Positions 1-5,691 of a stretch of 14,445 bases of DNA are shown in pieces. Each line of letters begins with the position of its first letter. The first letter of the stretch is position 1. Source of the stretch: Crocinitomix sp. (GTDB lineage Bacteria; Bacteroidota; Bacteroidia; Flavobacteriales_D; Crocinitomicaceae); contig JADZFJ010000479.1 in assembly GCA_020849935.1 (NCBI GenBank), positions 1 through 14,445 on the forward strand. The letters run 5' to 3'. The position numbers were made by a program, and so were the translations under genes. The notes under the pieces are model-generated. The model did no database searches. It was not told the origin of the DNA and was given only the letters and a program-made list of their open reading frames with translations.

Positions 1-38
1 AAAAAATGCCCTTTGATTAACATCGAAGGGCATTTTTT
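1..38. terminator. Bidirectional intrinsic terminator
   Basis: A near-perfect hairpin has arms at 1-16 and 23-38, including the core ATGCCCTT / AAGGGCAT, and a 6-nt loop. The A-run on one side and T-run on the other let it act as a terminator on either strand. It probably ends a gene lying left of the window, and it isolates the CHAT gene that follows. Confidence 0.85.
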
Positions 39-79
39 GTTTAAAAGAATTGGGCAAAAAGCAGATTTAAGCCAAATCC

Positions 80-2599
80 ATGATAACTAAACTATTTTTC
101 AGTCTTTTATTTACTTGTTTTTTAGGCGTTATTAACCTAAAGGCAAATGAAAAATTAGATTCGCTTTTAGTCGCTTTGTCCGATTTAACCAATAAAAATT
201 CGGCAAGTGAGGTCCGAGAAAAAGCCTTGTTGTGCCGCGAAATCGCCGATTGGTACCAAGAAGCTTACACCGATCAAGAATACACCCGTGTATATTTATT
301 ACAATCCATTGATCATTCCAAAAAGTGTATTTCAATGGAAAAAAAGCCCGACGATTACATTTTTCTATCGAATTTATACCGCGATTTATCACTTTTTGAG
401 CTTTTTAAAGGCAATGTAAAAGAATCGAATGCCTATATTCTTTTGTGCGAACAGACCCTTTTTAAGTTAAAAAATAAAATTCCTGATGCAGCTTTTGACA
501 AGGCTACCTTTGAATTTTATCACTCCACTTTTGCCCTTTATTTTACCGTGGGAAATTTTGCCGAAGCAGAACGAAGTATGCAAAAAGCATTTGAAATTAC
601 CGACCGCGACACCAGTTTAGCCAAAATGAAAATTAATTTGTACAGCGAAATTTCCATCTGTTACGCCAAACAAAACAAAATTCAAGAATCAATCGACGCA
701 GCATTAACAGGCTTGAAATTGTACGAACAAAAACCGCTAACCGATCAACCCCACGATCGGTTTCTTAATTTTTATTTACGCGCCGAATTCACCGCGGGAC
801 ATTTTGAAACGGTGGACAGCATCATCAAATCCTATCCAATTTATGATTCGTTTGAAAGTATGTCTTTGTTTTTGGATCAAAATAAGGATTTAGTTACCCG
901 GAGTTTTTTCGAAAATTTGTTTTTGGTGGGAGCGGCCAACCGTGAATTATTCATAAAAACGGGTAAAATTGAATACCTTCAAACAGGCTATCAATGGTTG
1001 AAAGATGCCTTTTTACTCGCCGAAGAATTAACCCTTTACAATGGCGGTGAACGACTTGGAAACAGCCTTGTTCGCCCGCGAGAAAAATTAGGAAGTTTAC
1101 TTCAAATTTACGGTGATTTTGAATCAAAATCTAAACTAACCAAGCTTAAAATTGCAGAGTTGCTTAAAATCATTGACGTTTATCAATCCAATCGCCTTCA
1201 CCTCGAACGCATCTCGCACCAAGCCAACGCCCAATTATGGGTCAGGGAAAAAGAGCTCAAAAATGAAATCGATTTTATCATGGGCAAAATTGAAGAATTG
1301 TCCAAAATTGGCGGAAAAGAAGCTGAAATTGATTCATTATCGACACTTTTTAATCAAAAAACTATCGAAATCTATCAAATTAAACGAAAATCTAAAAAAG
1401 AAAAAGTATTAACCGAATACCAAATTTCAACCAGCGATTTTGCCTTGCACTTTCAAAACCATCTAAAAAAATCCGACAAAACCCTTTTAACTTATTTCTA
1501 TTTTCAACCCCATCAATCCATTTATATTATTGGCGCTTCAGGCGATACAGCCTTTTTCCGAACAGTCAAGGTGCCAGAAACCGTGGTGTCAGAAATTGAA
1601 TCGGCTTATTTTCTCAATGCGGCATTTCAAAGCAAGCCCGAAACAATTGCCAAGCAGCGAAAATTAAATCACCTTTTATATTCGTACCTGATTGAGCCCG
1701 TGAAGGATTTACTCAAAACCGAACAATTATTAATTTACCCTTTACACGAAATAAGTTACATTAGTTTTGATGCGCTCATAGACAATAACGACCGGTATTT
1801 GGTTGAATCTTATAGTTTTCAATACACTTCTTCCTTGTATTCGTTAATGGAGCAAGCACCTTCTAATTCGGCACCACGCGAAAAGCCAATCAGTTTTTAT
1901 CCATCTAATTATGGCAACGATTCACTCGCTTATTTAGTGAATGCCAAACATGAAATAGAATCATTAGAGAAAACATTGGGTGCGCAAACCATGAAAGACA
2001 GTGCCGCCACCAAACAAAATTTTATACAAACCACCAACAACCGACAATTAATTCATTTGGCTTCCCATTCAATATTGGATTTTAATCGCCCTTACGAATC
2101 GTATATTTTGTTTAATGAGGTAGCCGATTCAACGGCCAATCGCTTATACGCCCACGAAATTTTTTCCATGTCCATATCATCCGATTTAATTACACTCAGT
2201 TCCTGTAATTCGGCCAAAGGTAAAGTAGAGGAGGGCATAGGTATTGTGAGTCTGTCAAACGCATTTTATTTTGCCGGCGTACCAGCAACGGTAAGTAGTT
2301 TGTGGAGCGCACAAGACAAAAGTTCATCCGAAATTATGGCGAATTTTTATCAAAATCTTGCCAATGGCGACACAAAATCCGAAAGTTTACGAAAAGCAAA
2401 ATTGGCTTATTTGAAAGGCGCAGACAAACTCAAAAGTCAACCGTTTTTTTGGGCAAATTACGTTTTATTTGGCAATGACACCCCGCTATTTGAAGCTGAA
2501 AAAAAGACCCCTTGGTATTCCTATGTTATCGGTCTACTTGTCGCGGTGGCCTTATTTTTTGTGGGACGCTCTTATTTCAAATCACTCAACAAAGCCTGA
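80..2599 (+). CDS. Exported, membrane-anchored TPR-CHAT domain protein (caspase-like protease)
   Basis: The 839-residue protein begins with a Sec signal peptide (about residues 1-22, ending LKA). Helical, TPR-like repeats follow (about 45-350), then a charged coiled-coil stretch (about 380-445) and a C-terminal CHAT domain (about 468-800). The expected catalytic pair of this clan CD peptidase family is visible: His663 in HLASHS and Cys709 in LSSCNSAKG, followed by the typical GVPATVSSLWSAQD segment. A hydrophobic helix at about 812-833 (YVIGLLVAVALFFVG) should anchor it in a membrane, with TPR and CHAT parts in the periplasm. CHAT proteins are known as proteases acting on partner proteins; the substrate here is unknown. 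Its 3' end overlaps the convergent anti-sigma gene by 28 nt, which makes that product a candidate partner (inference). The ATG at 80 is chosen because it gives a proper signal peptide. Confidence 0.9.
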   Translation: MITKLFFSLLFTCFLGVINLKANEKLDSLLVALSDLTNKNSASEVREKALLCREIADWYQEAYTDQEYTRVYLLQSIDHSKKCISMEKKPDDYIFLSNLYRDLSLFELFKGNVKESNAYILLCEQTLFKLKNKIPDAAFDKATFEFYHSTFALYFTVGNFAEAERSMQKAFEITDRDTSLAKMKINLYSEISICYAKQNKIQESIDAALTGLKLYEQKPLTDQPHDRFLNFYLRAEFTAGHFETVDSIIKSYPIYDSFESMSLFLDQNKDLVTRSFFENLFLVGAANRELFIKTGKIEYLQTGYQWLKDAFLLAEELTLYNGGERLGNSLVRPREKLGSLLQIYGDFESKSKLTKLKIAELLKIIDVYQSNRLHLERISHQANAQLWVREKELKNEIDFIMGKIEELSKIGGKEAEIDSLSTLFNQKTIEIYQIKRKSKKEKVLTEYQISTSDFALHFQNHLKKSDKTLLTYFYFQPHQSIYIIGASGDTAFFRTVKVPETVVSEIESAYFLNAAFQSKPETIAKQRKLNHLLYSYLIEPVKDLLKTEQLLIYPLHEISYISFDALIDNNDRYLVESYSFQYTSSLYSLMEQAPSNSAPREKPISFYPSNYGNDSLAYLVNAKHEIESLEKTLGAQTMKDSAATKQNFIQTTNNRQLIHLASHSILDFNRPYESYILFNEVADSTANRLYAHEIFSMSISSDLITLSSCNSAKGKVEEGIGIVSLSNAFYFAGVPATVSSLWSAQDKSSSEIMANFYQNLANGDTKSESLRKAKLAYLKGADKLKSQPFFWANYVLFGNDTPLFEAEKKTPWYSYVIGLLVAVALFFVGRSYFKSLNKA

Positions 2600-3288
2600 G
2601 CAGCGGTAAAATAAGAACTTTCCGATTGAATCGAATTCAGGATTTTTTCACATCCATCCACATCCTCGTTACCTAAATACGCCAAGGCTAAATGATAGGT
2701 CGTAATTTCATGAAAAACAGATAATTCAGCATTGGACAAAATCGTTTCATAACCAGAAATTGCCGCTTTAAAATCGTTTATCGCCAAATAAGATTCAGCC
2801 AAATAAAATTGAGCCCGAGCATCGGCAGTGGTTACCTTAAATTGTTCGATTGCTTCGCTATATTTTTTTTGATCGTAAAATTCCAATCCCTTGTCCAAGG
2901 TCGAAACTTCCCCCCGTACTGTAATCACATTGTCATACGGTTCAAAATTACTGGCAAACAACTCCGCCGCCGAGGGATGACTTGTCATAAAATTCACCAA
3001 AACAAAACCAATAATAGCCAAAGCCGCCACGGCAACCAACAGCGGCCAACGAATTATTTTAGCCGATTTCTTTTCCGATTCAGTCGGCTCCCAATGCGTT
3101 AAATTGTCTTTAAACGTGCTAATTTCAAGGTCGCGCAAACCAGATGTCATTGCTTTAAAATCTTCAAATTCCGCCGAAAAAGCAGGGTCATTATTAAGTT
3201 TGTTTTCAAACTCAACCCTTTCTTCCACGGTCAATTCGTTGTTCAAATACCCATCAAAAAGCTCAAATAAAATTTCGGTTGGTTCCAT
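2572..3288 (-). CDS. Membrane anti-sigma factor-like protein with periplasmic TPR domain
   Basis: The 238-residue protein has three parts. A short acidic cytoplasmic region (1-79) carries the look of Bacteroidota anti-sigma factors (FDGYLNNELTVEERVEFE, then NDPAFSAEFEDF). One transmembrane helix (about 80-101, WPLLVAVAALAIIGFVLV) follows. The periplasmic part opens with FASNFEPYDNVITVRGE, a segment I recall from similar Bacteroidota TPR proteins, and continues with TPR-like helices (about 130-235). No zinc-binding HxxxCxxC motif is seen. Its ATG follows directly on the TAA of the sigma gene, so the two are almost certainly co-transcribed and translationally coupled. By position and architecture it should hold the neighbouring sigma factor at the membrane until an envelope signal arrives. 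That function is inferred; the fold assignment is fairly secure. Confidence 0.75.
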   Translation of the reverse strand: MEPTEILFELFDGYLNNELTVEERVEFENKLNNDPAFSAEFEDFKAMTSGLRDLEISTFKDNLTHWEPTESEKKSAKIIRWPLLVAVAALAIIGFVLVNFMTSHPSAAELFASNFEPYDNVITVRGEVSTLDKGLEFYDQKKYSEAIEQFKVTTADARAQFYLAESYLAINDFKAAISGYETILSNAELSVFHEITTYHLALAYLGNEDVDGCEKILNSIQSESSYFTAAQALLSDLK

Positions 3289-3849
3289 TTACTTACCCAT
3301 TAATTCTTTCAACTTCATCAAGCACAAATATTTTTTCTTTTTTGCACCCAATTCATTTTTATACCCAGTTTTCAGAGCAATGGCCTCCATGCTATTTTCG
3401 TCCCAATAGTAAAGCCTTAAAATCGACTGACAAGGCTCTCCTAACAAACTCATCGCCTTGGTTAATTGCAACCTCAACGATTCATCTATCGCACTTGGGG
3501 CAAACACATTTCCAAATAAATCAATTTCCGATAAAATTGGTTCGTCTGTATTTTGCACATCCGTCGCGTTTTTCGACTGTTCGCGCCACCACTCTTTCAC
3601 AACCATTTTTCCAATACCAAACAAGTACGTGTCAATGCGCGCATTTAAATCAACAATTTTATCCCGTTTAATATTAAAATAAAGCACGGTAAAACTCCGC
3701 TGATAAATTTCGTCTTGCGCCGCTAGGTCCTTCATTCCATACTGCCCTCTCAACCAATTAATAAATTTTGGTTTTAAGGATTTATACAGTTGTTGAACCA
3801 AGCGTTCGTCTTGATTTTTAATGAATGCTATAGTTGTTTTATTGTCCAC
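3289..3849 (-). CDS. ECF-like RNA polymerase sigma factor
   Basis: With the GTG start the protein has 186 residues, a usual length for an ECF sigma factor. Region 2 lies at about 20-92, including QDEIYQRSFTVLYFNI and RIDTYLFGIGKMVVKEWWRE (core binding and -10 recognition). Region 4 lies at about 124-182, including LGEPCQSILRLYYWDENSME, followed by a helix-turn-helix with ALKTGYKNELGAKKKK. The frame is open further upstream to an ATG at 3942. That extension encodes a hydrophobic, tyrosine- and leucine-rich stretch unlike any sigma N-terminus, so I prefer the GTG at 3849; the exact start is uncertain. The gene ends ATGGGTAAGTAA, immediately followed by the anti-sigma ATG. It presumably directs RNA polymerase to a stress or envelope regulon and may autoregulate, but I could not identify a clear promoter. 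Confidence 0.85.
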   Translation of the reverse strand: MDNKTTIAFIKNQDERLVQQLYKSLKPKFINWLRGQYGMKDLAAQDEIYQRSFTVLYFNIKRDKIVDLNARIDTYLFGIGKMVVKEWWREQSKNATDVQNTDEPILSEIDLFGNVFAPSAIDESLRLQLTKAMSLLGEPCQSILRLYYWDENSMEAIALKTGYKNELGAKKKKYLCLMKLKELMGK

Positions 3850-4020
3850 TTGATGACACCAAAAAAGAAATAGTAACCGTAAAATTAAATTTAATGTGTA
3901 AAAATAGATAAAACTTTTGCCACCTGTTAACCGTGTACTCATTTTTTACCCACAAATCAGGACATTTTTTTTTACTTATTTTCTTGGGTGCTTTAACGGT
4001 ATCCGCCTCCAAGTCCTCGT

Positions 4021-4101
4021 TTAAAACACGCACTTTTTAAAGAAAAATAAACGAGCTCCTAAAGTCGCTGTTTATTTTCTAAAAAGATTAGCGTGTTTTA
4101 A
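4021..4101. repeat. Long imperfect inverted repeat (about 81 nt)
   Basis: The outer arms TTAAAACACGC (4021-4031) and GCGTGTTTTAA (4091-4101) are perfectly complementary. The inner arms continue with a few bulges: CTTTTTAAAGAAAAATAAAC pairs with GTTTATTTTCTAAAAAG, and AGC (4054-4056) pairs with GCT (4067-4069). This leaves a loop of about 10 nt at 4057-4066. The folded form would be a stem of roughly 35 bp. It is not a simple intrinsic terminator, because no T-run directly follows the stem. It could be a dispersed palindromic element, a structured RNA or a cruciform site. Confidence 0.7.
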
Positions 4102-4178
4102 CCTGCGGGCTTTACGGCTACTCCCTAGCACGTTTTTTTTTTATTTATCGTTGTTTTTTGCGTATCTCTTTGTTTTTA

Positions 4179-4199
4179 AGACGGACAGGTTGTCCGTCT
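4179..4199. repeat. Short perfect inverted repeat, REP-like
   Basis: The arms AGACGGACA and TGTCCGTCT are perfect complements around a 3-nt GGT loop. The right arm is followed by CTACGG rather than a T-run, so it is not a normal terminator. Its form resembles the small dispersed palindromes (core GACGGACA...TGTCCGTC) I recall from intergenic regions of environmental bacteria. The repeat-family assignment is from memory and unverified. Confidence 0.6.
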
Positions 4200-4267
4200 C
4201 TACGGTTATTAACCGACGATTTAACGAATCTTCATCGAAAAAACACGGTAATAAAAAATAAATACAT

Positions 4268-4275
4268 TAATTTTG
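4268..4275 (+). promoter_or_regulatory. Bacteroidota -7 promoter box for the lipoprotein gene
   Basis: TAATTTTG matches the TAnnTTTG consensus of the Bacteroidota primary sigma factor exactly and lies 51 nt before the ATG. No TTG is present at the expected -33 distance, so the promoter is only partly canonical. The leader after it is A-rich without a Shine-Dalgarno sequence, as is usual in this phylum. Confidence 0.5.
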
Positions 4276-4326
4276 GTTACTATTTAATTTCTTCAATCAT
4301 TAACGATTAAAACTAAAATAAAACAA

Positions 4327-5583
4327 ATGAAAAAAATTAGCGCATTAAACGGTTTGATGGTTGCTTTTATCGGCTTAAGTTTAGGAACAATTTCTTGTAA
4401 AAAAGAAGGTTGTACAGACCCTTTGGCAACAAATTACGATAACAAAGCAAACCACGATAACGGATCATGTATTTATGGTCCAGGGGTAGGTCCAACCACC
4501 GATTTTGGAGGTAATATCACCGTTCCAACCACTTTAGAGGCTGGAAATTACAAGGTGTGTGACGATGTGTACGTAAAATCTGCGTTGACACTCAAACCTG
4601 GGGTTACATTAAATTTCTGTGCAGGCGTAAAAATGTATATCGAGGCTTCTGGTTCAATGAATGCGGTTGGTACAGCAGCGTTGCCAATTACTTTACGAGG
4701 TGAAGTTTCTACTTCAGGGTATTGGGCAGGTTTAGGAATTGAATCAAACAATCCTTTAAATGTATTTGATTTTGTTACTATAAAAGATGGCGGAAGTTAT
4801 TGGGCGTTTGAAGAATCTACCCTTCATTTAAATGATGATGCGAGATTAACCATGCGTAATTCAACAGTTTCTAACAGTGCTGGAAACGGGATGTATGTTC
4901 TTGCTGGAGCAACCTTACCTTCATTTTCAGGGAATACATTTAGCAGCAATGCGTTGGCAGGTTTAAATATAACGTCTAAACAAATCGGATCGTTAGATGC
5001 AGCTTCTAATTATAACAGTGCAAATGGTGAAGCGGTAATTTATGTTAGACAGGCAGATATCACCGCTGCACAAACATGGCCTGCAACCAACGCACCTTTA
5101 TTACTAAATGGGTACACAAACGTTTCATCTGCGTTAACAATCAATCCAGGAGCTACATTGTATATGGGACCAGGCGCTGAGTTAACTATCGAGGCATCAG
5201 GTTCAATTTCTGCCATCGGTACCGCTTCATCGCCAATTCAAATCCAAGGACAATTTAGCTCGGCTGGTTACGGAGCAGGTGTTTCGGTTGAATCTAACAA
5301 CCCAGCCAATAAATTTAACTATGTTAACATGGCACATTTAGGTTCATATTGGGCAATGGAATATTCGTCAATTTATGTGGATGGACGTTTAGAAATTGAT
5401 AATTCATCTATTACAAATTCTAACAGCTGGGCAATTTATGTAAACGGTTCTTCTACGTTAATAAGTAATGGAGCAACACAAGTGGCTGCTGCGGGTGTAA
5501 TGGTAACTAATTCGCTCACCGCAAATGGTGCTGGCGCTGATGCAGATTGTATTGGCGGAGGATGTACTGTGTTTTTCGAATAA
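4327..5583 (+). CDS. Surface or outer-membrane beta-helix lipoprotein with internal duplication
   Basis: The 418-residue protein starts with a lipoprotein signal peptide. The lipobox LGTISC places the lipidated Cys at residue 24, followed by KKEG. Residues 28-48 form the motif GCTDPLATNYDNKA...NGSC, a Cys-bracketed acidic segment common in exported Flavobacteriales proteins. The rest is low in charge and rich in Ser, Asn, Gly and Thr, with the pattern of a right-handed parallel beta-helix. Residues 85-183 are repeated at 268-365 with a constant offset of 183 residues: EASGSMNAVGT versus EASGSISAIGT, GIESNNPLNVFDFVTI versus SVESNNPANKFNYVNM, and GSYWA in both. The C-terminus has a further Cys pair (ADCIGGGCTVFFE). 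I cannot name a substrate or enzyme activity; beta-helices of this kind can bind or degrade polysaccharides or serve as scaffolds. The gene has its own -7 box and terminator, so it is probably monocistronic. Confidence 0.8.
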   Translation: MKKISALNGLMVAFIGLSLGTISCKKEGCTDPLATNYDNKANHDNGSCIYGPGVGPTTDFGGNITVPTTLEAGNYKVCDDVYVKSALTLKPGVTLNFCAGVKMYIEASGSMNAVGTAALPITLRGEVSTSGYWAGLGIESNNPLNVFDFVTIKDGGSYWAFEESTLHLNDDARLTMRNSTVSNSAGNGMYVLAGATLPSFSGNTFSSNALAGLNITSKQIGSLDAASNYNSANGEAVIYVRQADITAAQTWPATNAPLLLNGYTNVSSALTINPGATLYMGPGAELTIEASGSISAIGTASSPIQIQGQFSSAGYGAGVSVESNNPANKFNYVNMAHLGSYWAMEYSSIYVDGRLEIDNSSITNSNSWAIYVNGSSTLISNGATQVAAAGVMVTNSLTANGAGADADCIGGGCTVFFE

Positions 5584-5602
5584 TTAACGCAACAAAATTT
5601 AG

Positions 5603-5640
5603 AAATCCCGCTTTGAAATTTTCAAAGCGGGATTTTTTTT
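5603..5640 (+). terminator. Strong intrinsic terminator after the lipoprotein gene
   Basis: AAATCCCGCTTTGAA (5603-5617) pairs without mismatch with TTCAAAGCGGGATTT (5621-5635), leaving a minimal loop. A T-run continues to 5642. It lies about 20 nt after the lipoprotein stop codon. The next gene therefore needs its own promoter. Confidence 0.92.
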
Positions 5641-5652
5641 TTGAATAAACTC

Positions 5653-5685
5653 TTGGTGGTTGCGACTAAAATTTATGTACCTTTA
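5653..5685 (+). promoter_or_regulatory. Possible promoter for the DISM/SpoIIE gene
   Basis: TTG (5653-5655) and TACCTTTA (5678-5685, seven of eight matches to TAnnTTTG) are separated by 22 nt, within the usual range. Transcription would begin only a few bases before the ATG at 5692, giving a very short or leaderless mRNA. The terminator just upstream makes a promoter in this gap necessary. Confidence 0.35.
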
Positions 5686-5691
5686 AGAACT

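Larger units (their letters stand above)
3850..4326. other. Non-coding intergenic region rich in inverted repeats
   Basis: About 475 nt separate the divergent sigma gene and lipoprotein gene. I see no convincing gene. The region contains a long imperfect inverted repeat (4021-4101) flanked by two short related segments (GCTTTAACGG at 3990-3999 and GCTTTACGG at 4109-4117), a T-run (about 4133-4142), a perfect 9-bp inverted repeat (4179-4199), a small palindrome CGGTTATTAACCG (4203-4215) and a -7 promoter box (4268-4275). Weak open frames here are low-complexity and repeat-driven. Confidence 0.7.

Noticed and set aside
1152..1412. Second plus-strand open frame inside the CHAT gene
   Set aside because: It overlaps a long, well-supported coding region in another frame and shows only low-complexity Lys/Leu/Ser content.
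3850..3942. N-terminal extension of the sigma factor from the ATG at 3942
   Set aside because: It would add a 31-residue hydrophobic stretch not seen in sigma factors. The GTG at 3849 gives a normal length. Not excluded experimentally.
3839..4033. Small minus-strand open frame (64 codons) upstream of and overlapping the sigma gene start
   Set aside because: It runs through the repeat-rich intergenic DNA and out of frame into the sigma gene 5' end, its composition changes abruptly, and it has no recognisable domain.
5641..5691. TTG start for the DISM/SpoIIE gene at 5641
   Set aside because: It falls in the T-tail of the preceding terminator and would place 17 residues before an otherwise standard signal peptide.
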